Under the pieces are notes generated by a model, which saw only the letters and a list, made by a program, of their open reading frames with translations, did no database searches and was not told the origin of the DNA. From Campylobacter mucosalis (GTDB lineage: Bacteria > Campylobacterota > Campylobacteria > Campylobacterales > Campylobacteraceae), in NCBI RefSeq assembly GCF_013372205.1, contig NZ_CP053831.1:372001-436000 (forward strand): a stretch of DNA of 64,000 bases, in the 5' to 3' direction. Of the stretch, positions 34,500 to 43,781 are shown in pieces. The first letter of the stretch is position 1. Every line of letters starts with the position of its first letter. Both the position numbers and the translations under genes were made by a program.

Positions 34500-35194
34500 G
34501 AAATTTTATCATTGCCGTTTTTATGCTTATTTTTTCTGGGTGTGCTAGTTCGTTTTGTGAGTCGTGCGGTCAGTCTGGATATCCAGTAGATAACGACTCT
34601 AAAATGCTTTTTGAATACGTAATGACCGTTAAAACGGACTGCTCAATTTGTGATCAAAGCGGTAGTAAGGTTTATATCGACGGTGTTAGTTACAGAAGCG
34701 ACACTGCTCTTAAGTGTTGCTTTGAGAAAAATATGATAGATACTGATGTTGGTCTTAAAAAGGTCTATTTTCACAGGATTACCGATGAGCGTGAGAGTGC
34801 AAGAAGTATTTACTATACGCGTGTTGATGGCTCTAAGGTTGTGTTTAACTCAAACCCTAGATTAGAAGTTTTATTTTATATGTTTTTAGAGCAGGAGCTA
34901 AACTCACGTGCGATAGTTGTAGTTGATACACAAACATCGCCATATACGTATAGACTTGACTTTGCTTTTAACTCCTTAAGGGGCGATTATAGCAGGAAAG
35001 ACGAGCATCTAGCAGGATTTTTAACCGGTAATCTATCTCTTTCGAATATAAATTTCAGCAAAAAAATGCAGATTACGACAACGCAATCTGTTGAAAAATT
35101 ACAGGCTTCAAGAACCGGTCAATTTGACTTTTTTGTGGCTTTATTAGTAAAACAAGCAGCGATAAAGGTGGCAAATGAAATTTCAAAACTATAA
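34496..35194 (+). CDS. MapA-like outer-membrane lipoprotein
   Basis: A 232-aa predicted lipoprotein with lipobox MLIFSGC (Cys16). The mature N-terminus is cysteine-rich (CASSFCESCGQSG, then CSICDQSG and a CC pair), unusual for a lipoprotein. The C-terminus LLVKQAAIKVANEISKL resembles the end of C. jejuni MapA as I recall it, and mapA lies between lepA and comF there. Surface location and function are inferred from that homology; the role of MapA itself is unclear. It overlaps the next lipoprotein gene by 20 nt. Confidence 0.75.
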   Translation: MRNFIIAVFMLIFSGCASSFCESCGQSGYPVDNDSKMLFEYVMTVKTDCSICDQSGSKVYIDGVSYRSDTALKCCFEKNMIDTDVGLKKVYFHRITDERESARSIYYTRVDGSKVVFNSNPRLEVLFYMFLEQELNSRAIVVVDTQTSPYTYRLDFAFNSLRGDYSRKDEHLAGFLTGNLSLSNINFSKKMQITTTQSVEKLQASRTGQFDFFVALLVKQAAIKVANEISKL

Positions 35195-35729
35195 ATTTAT
35201 AATCTTAATTTTGTTTATTTTGTTTACAGGTTGTGCGACAAGGCAGACATTTATCTCGCTTGCTCCATACTCCCCAACGCACCAAAAACAGCAACATCAA
35301 GGCAATTTTATAATCGCAAATGTTTTTGACGCTAGAAAAAATAAAGACATAATCGCTACAATAACTGGCTCAAATGGCGAAATAAATGAATATGTCGTGC
35401 TAAATAGCGACGTTGCTATGTATTTTAAACAGGCATTAGAGGCTGAGCTAAAATCGCTTGGGGTTATACAAAATCCAACTGGAGCAGTGATAAATATAAC
35501 CATAACGGAATTTACAGCAAATCTTAGCGGATATGCAAAGGATAATGCAAAGGCAAATATGAAAGTGAATTTAGTCGCTATTAAAGATGGTCAAAATATA
35601 ATGAAAAATTTTGCCGATACGCAGAGCAAATTTCAGCTCATTCACACTGGTGGAGCGTTTGAACCGCTTTTAAAAAGTGTAATAGATGATATGGTTAGGC
35701 GTGTTGCTAGAGAGCTTTTAAATATTTGA
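35175..35729 (+). CDS. YajG-like lipoprotein
   Basis: A 184-aa predicted lipoprotein with lipobox LFTGC (Cys20). The mature part has the YajG pattern of a short beta start (FISLAPYSP), ANVFDARKNKDIIATITG, and a C-terminal helix (LLKSVIDDMVRRVARELL). YajG proteins are outer-membrane lipoproteins of unknown function. It overlaps the preceding lipoprotein gene by 20 nt and comF by 4 nt, so it belongs to the same transcript. Confidence 0.75.
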   Translation: MKFQNYKFIILILFILFTGCATRQTFISLAPYSPTHQKQQHQGNFIIANVFDARKNKDIIATITGSNGEINEYVVLNSDVAMYFKQALEAELKSLGVIQNPTGAVINITITEFTANLSGYAKDNAKANMKVNLVAIKDGQNIMKNFADTQSKFQLIHTGGAFEPLLKSVIDDMVRRVARELLNI

Positions 35730-36295
35730 GATGTGCTAATTGTGGCGAGTTTAGCCTAGCTTTTTTGTGCGGTTCGTGCAAGAGAGTTTTAGCAGAGAGT
35801 AGGCTTTTTGTCCGTGAGATTGACGGGTTTAAGATTTACTACTTTTACGATTTTTCAGAGGTTAAAAATTTAATCCACTCAAAGCATTATATGCACGGAA
35901 GATTTGTTTTAAACTCGCTTTGCAAACTTAGTTTTAAAAATTTTAGTAAAATTTTTAAGCCAAATTTTGCATTAAATGCCATTGCGATTGATGATAGAAA
36001 TTTTGGTGGCTACTCGCATAATGCTATCTTATCTAGGGCGTTAAAAAGCGAGTTTATAAAGCCAATATTTGGTGCTTTGCACGCTACTTCTAATGTAAAA
36101 TATAGCGGAGAGAATTTGAAATTTAGACAGAGCAATCCAAGAAATTTTAAAATTTTAAAAGAGCCAAGATTTCCAGTTATTTTAGTTGATGATGTGGTGA
36201 CAACAGGAACGACTATGTTAGAGGCTAGGGATACGTTTATCAAGGCTGGATTTGAAGTGGCTTTTGGTATTGTTTTAGCCGACGCTAGAAGCTAA
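35726..36295 (+). CDS. comF: ComF-family phosphoribosyltransferase-like protein
   Basis: A 189-aa protein with an N-terminal zinc ribbon (MRCANCGEFSLAFLCGSCKR, two CxxC pairs) and a PRTase fold ending in the PRPP-binding loop VILVDDVVTTGTTMLEA near residue 150. ComF proteins are needed for natural transformation, acting on incoming single-stranded DNA in the cytoplasm. The TTG start overlaps the previous stop (TTGA). The position just before gyrA matches C. jejuni Cj1028c. Confidence 0.85.
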   Translation: MRCANCGEFSLAFLCGSCKRVLAESRLFVREIDGFKIYYFYDFSEVKNLIHSKHYMHGRFVLNSLCKLSFKNFSKIFKPNFALNAIAIDDRNFGGYSHNAILSRALKSEFIKPIFGALHATSNVKYSGENLKFRQSNPRNFKILKEPRFPVILVDDVVTTGTTMLEARDTFIKAGFEVAFGIVLADARS

Positions 36296-36322
36296 TTTAG
36301 CAACTTTTTATCAAATTTTAGC

Positions 36323-36328
36323 TACAAT
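36323..36328 (+). promoter_or_regulatory. -10 element of gyrA
   Basis: TACAAT at 36323-36328, preceded by T-rich sequence, lies 25 nt upstream of the gyrA ATG; the ribosome-binding site is AAGGAA. Confidence 0.5.
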
Positions 36329-36353
36329 CCATTAGTTATTTTTAAGGAAGCAA

Positions 36354-38960
36354 ATGGAAGAAAATTTACTAAATCAAAACCAAGATATTCAGGTTATAGA
36401 CATTGAAGACTCTATAAAGGCTAGTTATCTTGACTACTCAATGAGCGTTATCATCGGTCGTGCTTTGCCAGACGCTAGGGACGGCTTAAAACCGGTTCAT
36501 AGGCGTATCCTTTATGCGATGCATAAATTAGGCGTTCGCTCCAGTGCAAAATATGTCAAATCGGCACGTATCGTGGGCGATGTCATCGGTAAATACCACC
36601 CACACGGCGATACGGCTGTTTATGACGCACTCGTTCGTATGGCACAGAGCTTTTCTATGCGTTATCCTAGCGTTGATGGACAGGGAAACTTTGGTTCAAT
36701 TGACGGCGACAGCGCTGCGGCTATGCGTTATACAGAAGCAAAGATGACAAAATTAAGCGAAGAAATTTTAAGCGATATTGAAAAAGAAACCGTTGATTTT
36801 GTCCCAAACTACGATGGTAGCGAAATGGAGCCAGATGTCCTGCCAAGCCGTGTGCCAAATTTGCTTTTAAACGGATCAAGCGGTATTGCTGTTGGTATGG
36901 CTACAAACATACCACCACATAGCCTTGATGAGCTAATTGACGGACTTTTGCTTGTTTTGGATAATAAAAATGCTACGCTTGAAGAGATTATGCAACATAT
37001 CAAAGGGCCAGATTTTCCAACTGGTGGTATAATATTTGGCAAAAAAGGCATTATTGAGGCTTACCGCACCGGTAGAGGGCGTGTTAAAGTCAGGGCAAAA
37101 ACTCATATTGAAAAGAAGCCAAACAAAGATGTAATCGTAATTGACGAGCTACCTTATCAGACAAATAAGGCACGTCTAATTGAGCAGATTGCCGAGCTTG
37201 TAAAGGAAAAGCAAATTGAGGGCATTAGCGAAGTTAGAGATGAGAGCGATAGAGAGGGAATTCGCGTTGTTATTGAGCTAAAACGCGACGCGATGAGCGA
37301 TATCGTGTTAAATAACCTCTTTAAATCAACGACAATGGAAAGCACCTTTGGCGTTATAATGCTTGCCATTGATAATAAAGAACCAAAGGTATTTAATCTA
37401 ATTGAGTTATTAAAGTTATTTTTAAATCATAGAAAGACGATTATTATCCGCCGAACGATTTTTGAGCTTGAAAAGGCTCGTGCAAGAGCTCACATTTTAG
37501 AGGGCTTAAAAATCGCACTTGATAATATTGACGCTGTTATAAATTTAATAAGAAATAGCGCTGATACAGCGACTGCTCGTGCTGGACTAATGGAAAATTT
37601 TGGTCTAAGTGAGCTTCAAGCAAATGCGATTCTTGATATGCGTTTAAGTAAGCTTACGAATTTAGGTCGCGATGAGATAGAGAGCGAGTTAAAGGCACTT
37701 CTTGAAGAGATTGAAAGACTAAGTAAAATTCTAAAAAGCGAAGAGCTTCTTGAAAATATAATCAGAGATGAGCTAAAAGAAATTCGCTCTAAATTTAAAG
37801 TCCCACGCATTACTGAAATTGTTGATGATTACGATGATATTGACATTGAAGATCTTATCCCAAATGAAAATATGGTCGTTACCATAACCCATCGTGGCTA
37901 CATTAAGCGTGTGCCAAGTAAGCAGTATGAGAAGCAAAAGCGTGGTGGCAAGGGTAAGGTAGCGGTCACGACTTACGATGATGATTTTATTGAGAGCTTC
38001 TTTACCTCAAACACACATGATACGCTTATGTTTGTAACAGATAGGGGTCAATTATACTGGCTAAAAGTTTATAAAATTCCAGAGGGCTCACGCACAGCAA
38101 AAGGCAAGGCGGTTGTAAATTTAGTTCAGCTTCAAGCTGATGAAAAAATTATGGCGATAATCCCAACGACCGATTTTAGTGAGGGTAAATCTCTGGCATT
38201 TTTCACTAAAAACGGCGTAGTAAAACGCACAAATTTAAGCGAGTTTAAAAACATCCGCTCAATCGGCGTTAGAGCAATTAGCCTTGATGAAAACGATGAG
38301 CTAGTAACCGCTTTGATCGTTGAAAATAGCGATGATTTTATCCCAGATGATGAAAATTCTACTAATATTGACGGCGAAGAAAATGTTGTATTGCAACCTG
38401 AAATTACGGACGAAAACAGCGATGAGAATAGTGATGAAAATTTAGATGATAGTGGCGAGAAAAAACTCTTTATCGTTACTAAAAAGGGTATGTGCCTTAA
38501 ATTTAATGTAAGTAAAGTTCGCCAAATGGGCAGAAGTGCACGCGGTGTAACTGGTATTAAATTTAAAGAACAAGGCGATGAGGTCGTGGGAGCTGCTGTG
38601 ATTGAAAGTGACAGCCAAGAGGTGCTAAGCATATCTCAAAAGGGCATTGGCAAACGCACAACAGCTGATGAGTATCGTCTCACAAACCGCGGTGGCAAGG
38701 GCGTTATCTGTATGAAGCTAAACAACCGCACAGGTGATTTAGTCGGTGTTGTTATGGTTGATGATGAGCAGGATTTAATGGCTCTTACTTCAAGTGGCAA
38801 GATGATAAGAGTTGATATGCAAAGCATTAGAAAAGCGGGTCGCAACACAAGTGGCGTAATAGTCGTAAATGTAGATGGCGATGATGTCGTAAGTATCGCA
38901 AGATGTCCAAAAGCTAGTGAAGATACTGACGAGAGTGATGATGGGTTGGATTTGGAATAA
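36354..38960 (+). CDS. gyrA: DNA gyrase subunit A
   Basis: Breakage-reunion subunit of gyrase, 868 aa. The catalytic tyrosine is Y126 in [10 protein letters not shown]. The quinolone-resistance region reads [16 protein letters not shown], with Thr87 (equivalent to C. jejuni Thr86) and Asp91 (Asp90) both wild type. The C-terminal DNA-wrapping blades follow, with a GyrA-box-like [11 protein letters not shown] region. An acidic, asparagine-rich insert of about 35 residues ([17 protein letters not shown]) interrupts the C-terminal domain near residue 685. Confidence 0.97.
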   Translation: MEENLLNQNQDIQVIDIEDSIKASYLDYSMSVIIGRALPDARDGLKPVHRRILYAMHKLGVRSSAKYVKSARIVGDVIGKYHPHGDTAVYDALVRMAQSFSMRYPSVDGQGNFGSIDGDSAAAMRYTEAKMTKLSEEILSDIEKETVDFVPNYDGSEMEPDVLPSRVPNLLLNGSSGIAVGMATNIPPHSLDELIDGLLLVLDNKNATLEEIMQHIKGPDFPTGGIIFGKKGIIEAYRTGRGRVKVRAKTHIEKKPNKDVIVIDELPYQTNKARLIEQIAELVKEKQIEGISEVRDESDREGIRVVIELKRDAMSDIVLNNLFKSTTMESTFGVIMLAIDNKEPKVFNLIELLKLFLNHRKTIIIRRTIFELEKARARAHILEGLKIALDNIDAVINLIRNSADTATARAGLMENFGLSELQANAILDMRLSKLTNLGRDEIESELKALLEEIERLSKILKSEELLENIIRDELKEIRSKFKVPRITEIVDDYDDIDIEDLIPNENMVVTITHRGYIKRVPSKQYEKQKRGGKGKVAVTTYDDDFIESFFTSNTHDTLMFVTDRGQLYWLKVYKIPEGSRTAKGKAVVNLVQLQADEKIMAIIPTTDFSEGKSLAFFTKNGVVKRTNLSEFKNIRSIGVRAISLDENDELVTALIVENSDDFIPDDENSTNIDGEENVVLQPEITDENSDENSDENLDDSGEKKLFIVTKKGMCLKFNVSKVRQMGRSARGVTGIKFKEQGDEVVGAAVIESDSQEVLSISQKGIGKRTTADEYRLTNRGGKGVICMKLNNRTGDLVGVVMVDDEQDLMALTSSGKMIRVDMQSIRKAGRNTSGVIVVNVDGDDVVSIARCPKASEDTDESDDGLDLE

Positions 38961-38975
38961 ATTTAAAGGATAAAG

Positions 38976-39470
38976 ATGAGAAATTTTGCTTTTTTAGTCG
39001 TATTTTTAGCGATTTTTAGCGGTTGTTCGTTTAATGGATTTATCCCTGAAAACAACGTTGCAAAACGCGATGTTATAATCCAAAAGGTCGATAAAGACGA
39101 TCTTAGAGATGTTATGAAAAAAGAGAAGATGATATATGACGCACAACCAGCACCAGTTAGTTTTAGAGTGACTGGAGAGGGCATAGCCCCACAAAACGCC
39201 ATATCTTACGCTCAGGCTCAAGCTCTTGCAAAACGTGCGGCTATGGCAGATGCGTATTCTCAACTAGCAGGTAATCTTTATGGTGTAAAAATCAACGCAG
39301 AAGATACCGTGCGTGACGCTATGCTTAAAGATAGCTCGGTAACCACTAGGGTTAGAGGGCTTGTAAAAAACGCAAATATCATAAGCGAGAGCTTTAAAGA
39401 CGGACTTTACAGGGTCGAAATGCAACTACAAATAGATCAAAATAAGTGGCAAGAAGTCTTTTCATACTAG
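38976..39470 (+). CDS. flgP: FlgP, LPP20-family flagellar lipoprotein
   Basis: A 164-aa lipoprotein with lipobox AIFSGC (Cys17). The LPP20 domain includes AISYAQAQALAKRAAMADAY near residue 70 and a C-terminal YRVEMQLQI. In C. jejuni the gene after gyrA, Cj1026c, is flgP, whose product builds the basal disk of the flagellar motor at the outer membrane. The order gyrA-flgP-flgQ-flgR here supports the assignment. It overlaps flgQ by 25 nt. Confidence 0.87.
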   Translation: MRNFAFLVVFLAIFSGCSFNGFIPENNVAKRDVIIQKVDKDDLRDVMKKEKMIYDAQPAPVSFRVTGEGIAPQNAISYAQAQALAKRAAMADAYSQLAGNLYGVKINAEDTVRDAMLKDSSVTTRVRGLVKNANIISESFKDGLYRVEMQLQIDQNKWQEVFSY

Positions 39471-39844
39471 TTTTTTTGCTATCCTTTGTATCAGGTGAGC
39501 AGTTTATATTTTCTGCTTTGCTTGATACAAAAGACGGCGTTGTAAGATCTGAAAACATCAGCATAGTTAGATCAAAAATAGAGCTAAAAAGCCCAAAATT
39601 TTATCGTATTTGCGAGATAGAAACGGGCTTTGATATAAACAACTCAGATGATTTTTTCTCCAATTATAAGAGCGAAATTTTTGAGTGCTTCTTTTTAAAT
39701 GGTGCAAAAGTTAGTTCAGCTATAAAAAAAAGCGGTGATTTTGTAACAAAAAACACCACCATAAGCATACTTCCGATACGTTTTATTATAAATTTTAAGC
39801 CAAATTCAGTTATTATCAGCACACTAAAGTATAAGGCAAAGTGA
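39446..39844 (+). CDS. flgQ: FlgQ-like motility protein
   Basis: A 132-aa exported protein with an N-terminal hydrophobic signal (LFILVFLLSFVSG) and no known domain. The GTG start at 39446 overlaps flgP by 25 nt. In C. jejuni the equivalent gene, Cj1025c (flgQ), is needed for motility and FlgP stability. The assignment rests on position, size and the signal sequence. Two cysteines (RICEIE, IFECFF) may pair in the periplasm. Confidence 0.72.
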   Translation: MARSLFILVFLLSFVSGEQFIFSALLDTKDGVVRSENISIVRSKIELKSPKFYRICEIETGFDINNSDDFFSNYKSEIFECFFLNGAKVSSAIKKSGDFVTKNTTISILPIRFIINFKPNSVIISTLKYKAK

Positions 39845-40995
39845 TGAAAGTTCTTATCGTTGAAGACGATATAAATATGAGAAAATCCCTTGAAATCGCA
39901 CTAGCAGATTATGATGACCTTGAAGTGTCAAGCGTTAAAAGTGCCACTCAAGCACTTAAACAGCTTTCAAGTATTGAGCCTGATATTATTATTACTGACA
40001 TAAATATGCCTGGACTTGACGGCATTGAGTTTATAAAAGAACTAAATGGTAAATTTGACGTTATTATAATGACTGGCAATGCCACGCTAAATAGAGCGAT
40101 TGAGAGCGTTAGACTTGGAGTTAAGGACTTTTTGACAAAGCCGTTTGACGTAAATACTCTTTATGAAGCGATAAAAAGGGTGCAAAAAGAGCGTGAGAAA
40201 ATCAGCACAAAACAGATAAAAATTTCAAATATCAAAAGCGATTTTGTAGGTGACTCAGAGGCTTTAAAAAGGGCTAAAAATATCGCACTAAAAGCTGCCG
40301 TGACTGACGCAAGTGTGATGATAATGGGCGAGAGTGGCGTTGGCAAGGAGGTTTTTGCAAATTTTATACATCAAAACTCAAAGCGAAAAGATAAGCCATT
40401 TATCGCCATAAATATGGCAGCGATCCCTGAAAATCTCATTGAGAGCGAACTTTTTGGCTTTGAAAAAGGTGCATTTACCGACGCCACGACACAAAAAACT
40501 GGGCTTTTTGAACTCGCAAATGGCGGAACGCTGTTTTTAGATGAGATTGGCGAGATGCCTATAAATTTACAGCCAAAGCTACTTCGTGCTATTCAAGAGC
40601 GTGAAATTTCAAGACTTGGTGGCACAAAACCTATAAAAATTGATGTGCGAATTTTATGTGCGACAAACGCAAATTTAGACGAGCTAATCAAAAACGCAAA
40701 ATTTAGAGAGGATCTATTTTACCGCTTAAATACAATTCCGCTTTTAATCCCGCCACTTCGTGAGCGAAAGGACGAGATAGAAGCTATCGCAAACGCAGTG
40801 CTTAAAAAAGTATGCGATGAATACGAGCTTGGTGAAAAATCTTTTAGCGATGAGGCAATAAGTGAGCTTTTAGGCTACTCATATCCTGGCAACATTAGAG
40901 AGCTAATCTCAATTACACAAAGGGCTGCTATTTTAAGCGAAGGTACCAAAATAACAGCAGATGATCTATTTTTACAAGGCAGAAAAAGCAGATAA
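39844..40995 (+). CDS. flgR: Flagellar sigma-54 activator FlgR without a DNA-binding domain
   Basis: NtrC-type regulator of about 383 aa that activates RpoN-dependent flagellar genes with the kinase FlgS. The receiver has VEDD and the phospho-acceptor in IITDINMPG. The AAA+ core has GESGVGKE, the sigma-54 contact loop GAFTDA (a variant of GAFTGA), and Walker B GGTLFLDEIGEM. The protein stops directly after the AAA+ lid, so the usual Fis-like helix-turn-helix is absent, as in H. pylori FlgR. The ATG at 39844 overlaps the flgQ stop; a GTG one codon earlier is possible. Confidence 0.92.
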   Translation: MKVLIVEDDINMRKSLEIALADYDDLEVSSVKSATQALKQLSSIEPDIIITDINMPGLDGIEFIKELNGKFDVIIMTGNATLNRAIESVRLGVKDFLTKPFDVNTLYEAIKRVQKEREKISTKQIKISNIKSDFVGDSEALKRAKNIALKAAVTDASVMIMGESGVGKEVFANFIHQNSKRKDKPFIAINMAAIPENLIESELFGFEKGAFTDATTQKTGLFELANGGTLFLDEIGEMPINLQPKLLRAIQEREISRLGGTKPIKIDVRILCATNANLDELIKNAKFREDLFYRLNTIPLLIPPLRERKDEIEAIANAVLKKVCDEYELGEKSFSDEAISELLGYSYPGNIRELISITQRAAILSEGTKITADDLFLQGRKSR

Positions 40996-41005
40996 AGGAG
41001 CAAAA

Positions 41006-42037
41006 ATGAGAAAATTTAACATAGCAGTTGTCGGTGCCACTGGTGCGGTTGGCGAGGAGATTTTTAACGTTTTAAGTGAGGTAAATTTCCCAGTCGGCGA
41101 AATTTTACCACTTGCTAGTAGCAAAAGTGCAGGAAGCCAGATTGAGTTTAACGGCAAAAGCTATAAAGTAAAAGAGCTTACAAACGAGGTTTGGGACGAA
41201 CACGAGATAGATATCGCATTTTTCTCAGCTGGCGGGTCGGTTTCAGAGAAATTCGCTCCAGTTGCGGCTGCTAGTGGTGCGGTTGTCATTGATAACACGA
41301 GCCATTTTAGAATGCAAGATAATGTCCCTCTTGTTGTGCCAGAGTGTAATCCTGGCGATATCGCACTTTATAAAGAAACAGGCATAATCGCAAATCCAAA
41401 CTGCTCAACAATCCAAATGGTGCAAATTTTAAAGCCACTTGATGACGCCTTTGATATCGAGCGTGTTGATGTTAGCACCTATCAAGCAGCAAGTGGTGCT
41501 GGTAAAGAGGGTATGGAAGAGCTCGTGCTTCAGCTTCAAAAATTCTTTGAGTTTAAGCTTGATGAGTGCGAAGCAAAGGTCTTTGCTCACCGCATAGCAT
41601 TTAACGTAATTCCACACATTGACGTCTTTTTAGAAAATGACTATACAAAAGAAGAGATGAAAATGGTTAAAGAGACTCAGAAAATTTTGCATAAAAAAAT
41701 GGAGGTTTCAGCCACTTGTGTGCGTGTGCCAGTGCTTAGAAGCCACTCAGAAGCTATCACGATACACTTTAAAAATGCAGTAGATGTAGAAAAAGCAAAA
41801 GAAATTTTAAGCAAAGCCCCAAGCGTTGTATTACTTGATAATCCAAGTAAAAAAGAGTATCCGATGCCGCTTCACGCAACCGATACAAACGATACATATG
41901 TCGGTAGAATTAGAAAAGACAACTACCGCGATAACGTGCTTCATCTTTGGTGCAGTGCTGATCAGATCCGTGTTGGAGCTGCGACAAATGCCGTTAGAAT
42001 CGCACAAAAGTGGATAGAATTGCCTGAAAATCAATAA
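41006..42037 (+). CDS. asd: Aspartate-semialdehyde dehydrogenase
   Basis: Reduces aspartyl phosphate to aspartate semialdehyde for lysine/diaminopimelate, threonine and methionine synthesis. The protein is 343 aa. The NADP loop VVGATGAVGEEI is at residues 8-19, the catalytic cysteine is in NPNCSTIQM near residue 132, and the substrate-binding histidine is in RSHSEAI near residue 250. The start at 41006 follows AAAGGAG. It is last in the gyrA-flgP-flgQ-flgR-asd run, as in C. jejuni Cj1027c-Cj1023c. Confidence 0.96.
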   Translation: MRKFNIAVVGATGAVGEEIFNVLSEVNFPVGEILPLASSKSAGSQIEFNGKSYKVKELTNEVWDEHEIDIAFFSAGGSVSEKFAPVAAASGAVVIDNTSHFRMQDNVPLVVPECNPGDIALYKETGIIANPNCSTIQMVQILKPLDDAFDIERVDVSTYQAASGAGKEGMEELVLQLQKFFEFKLDECEAKVFAHRIAFNVIPHIDVFLENDYTKEEMKMVKETQKILHKKMEVSATCVRVPVLRSHSEAITIHFKNAVDVEKAKEILSKAPSVVLLDNPSKKEYPMPLHATDTNDTYVGRIRKDNYRDNVLHLWCSADQIRVGAATNAVRIAQKWIELPENQ

Positions 42038-42873
42038 GAAATTTTAAAAGTGCCTAGTTTTGCTAGGTGCTTTTCAAACTGCACTCCATAGTGCGTCCTA
42101 TCTTTGTCTGCCAGAGTTGATTTTATACTCTCAAGCACAAAGTCAGCTGCTAGGCGTATGGACACATCTATACTAGATCCAAGAACTAAAGAGCCAAATA
42201 AAACGGAGGCAAATATATCTCCAGTACCACTCGTCTTAAGCGGTAAAAGCTCGTGAAAATACTCGGTTTTTTCTTTTGTATTTGTGTCATAAGCGATAAC
42301 TCCGCAGTCATCGCCAGTGTAGCTTATGCCTTTTAGGACGATTTTTTTTGCCCCAAATTTGCTAAGTGTTTTTAAAATTTTATCGATATACTCTTTGTCG
42401 TATTTACCACTATCTTTATACTCAAGTCCACACATAAAACTAGCTTCAGTAATATTTGGCGTTATAATCTCTGCTTTTTTACAAAATTCCGACATAGCTT
42501 TTACAAAATCAGCGTCAAATCCAGGATATAGTTTGCCGTTATCGCCCATACAAGGATCCACTAAGATGAGTGGCGAGTTGCCCTTAAATTCATCAAATAG
42601 TCTAGATATGATATTTAGTTGCCTAAAACTGCCTAAAAATCCAGTGTAAATTCCGTCAAAGCTTATGTTCTCTTTTTTCCAAACGGCTGTTATCTTTTCT
42701 ATTTCATCGGTTAGATCAAGAAAGCTAAAATTTCTAAAACCAGTGTGAGTGCTAAGCACGGCAGTTGGTAGTATCGCTGTTTCTAGCCCTAAAGCACTTA
42801 TAACTGGCAATGCCACAGTGAGCGAACATTTGCCCACGCAAGAGATATCTTGAATCGTTAGTATTCTTTTCAT
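42031..42873 (-). CDS. Pyridoxamine/pyridoxal kinase (PdxY-like)
   Basis: A 280-aa ribokinase-fold enzyme that phosphorylates B6 vitamers to regenerate pyridoxal phosphate. The N-terminal LTIQDISCVGKCSLTVALPV is typical of PdxK/PdxY. The ATP/anion-hole motif TSGTGDIFASVLFG (about 217-230) contains the catalytic aspartate. It overlaps asd by 7 nt at its 3' end and the upstream radical SAM gene by 4 nt. Whether it prefers pyridoxal or pyridoxamine cannot be told from the sequence. Confidence 0.87.
   Translation of the reverse strand: MKRILTIQDISCVGKCSLTVALPVISALGLETAILPTAVLSTHTGFRNFSFLDLTDEIEKITAVWKKENISFDGIYTGFLGSFRQLNIISRLFDEFKGNSPLILVDPCMGDNGKLYPGFDADFVKAMSEFCKKAEIITPNITEASFMCGLEYKDSGKYDKEYIDKILKTLSKFGAKKIVLKGISYTGDDCGVIAYDTNTKEKTEYFHELLPLKTSGTGDIFASVLFGSLVLGSSIDVSIRLAADFVLESIKSTLADKDRTHYGVQFEKHLAKLGTFKISY
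42046..42074 (+). terminator. asd terminator embedded in the 3' end of the convergent kinase gene
   Basis: A 12-bp stem, AAAAGTGCCTAG (42046-42057) with CTAGGTGCTTTT (42063-42074), includes two G-U pairs and has a 5-nt loop. It starts 8 nt after the asd stop and ends in T4. It lies within the last codons of the pyridoxamine kinase gene. Confidence 0.6.
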
Positions 42874-43778
42874 TTTGCTACCTTATAAAATTTTACTCCA
42901 GCAACCAAACACTCAGCAACAAGTCCGTCTTTTAAAAGCTCGTTTAAATATGCTTTGGATTTTTGGCTGAAATTTTCACTCACGTTTGCTTCGCTTTGTG
43001 GACGACGCTTCAGGGTTGAGAGAATTTCATCTTTGCTAAACTCATATACGTTTTGGCTTTTGTGTGGTTTTACTATTAGTGTGGGGGTGCTTATGATAAG
43101 CTCTGATAAGTTCTTTAAAAGTCCTAAATCAATGGCTTTTACGATGTATGCAGGCGGTCTGTCTATCGTGCTTATATCAACCCTATTTGGCTTTATAAAA
43201 TTTATCGCTTCGTTTAAGGCGATAAACTCATCTTTTGTATCGTTAAAACCTGCTACTACTAAAATTTCTAAAACGAGTTCTCCGCTGAAATTTTCTCTAA
43301 ATTTTGCCATTGCTTCTACTAGATTTGCGACCTTTATGTCTGATTTGTGTCTGTCTATTTTGTTAAAAGTGCTTTGTATGACGCTATCTAGACTTAGTTT
43401 GACGATGTTAATTTTTTTTAAAGCGTCACAAATTTTGGGATTTAAAACTCCAGTGCCGTTGCTTAAGATGAGCAACTTTTGTGTGGTTTTTATCTCATTT
43501 AGTCTATCTACTAAAGTTTCTAGCTGTGGGTAAAGTGTTGGCTCTCCATTTGCTGTAAGCGTGATGACGTCGATATTTTGATGAATTTTTAGAGCGTTTT
43601 TTACTTGCGTGATAATCTCGTCTATATTTGGCGGATCTTTTATGAAATTTGTCGGTTTTGCACCCTTTAACTCGCAATAGACGCAGTCAAAGTTACATGA
43701 CTTTTCATTTGGCGATAGGTCAATGCCAAGTGACATACCAAATCTACGCGAGTTAATCGGCCCAAAAACTATATTCAA
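42870..43778 (-). CDS. Radical SAM protein
   Basis: A 302-aa radical SAM enzyme. The 4Fe-4S ligands are in CNFDCVYC (CxxxCxxC, about residues 28-35), followed by the family segment TLTANGEPTLYPQLE and LILSNGTG. A C-terminal region of about 60 residues resembles a small winged helix. The C. jejuni equivalent beside hemE is Cj1244, of unknown substrate. It lies 3 nt after hemE, suggesting cotranscription, but a role in haem synthesis is not shown. Confidence 0.87.
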   Translation of the reverse strand: MNIVFGPINSRRFGMSLGIDLSPNEKSCNFDCVYCELKGAKPTNFIKDPPNIDEIITQVKNALKIHQNIDVITLTANGEPTLYPQLETLVDRLNEIKTTQKLLILSNGTGVLNPKICDALKKINIVKLSLDSVIQSTFNKIDRHKSDIKVANLVEAMAKFRENFSGELVLEILVVAGFNDTKDEFIALNEAINFIKPNRVDISTIDRPPAYIVKAIDLGLLKNLSELIISTPTLIVKPHKSQNVYEFSKDEILSTLKRRPQSEANVSENFSQKSKAYLNELLKDGLVAECLVAGVKFYKVAK

Positions 43779-43781
43779 ATT

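Noticed and set aside
38132-38632. Long open frame (166 codons) on the minus strand within gyrA
   Set aside because: Serine/leucine-rich mirror of a well-conserved gene, with no ribosome-binding site or recognisable family.
42955-43533. 192-codon open frame opposite the radical SAM gene
   Set aside because: The radical SAM protein has its cluster motif and operon context; the opposite frame has none.
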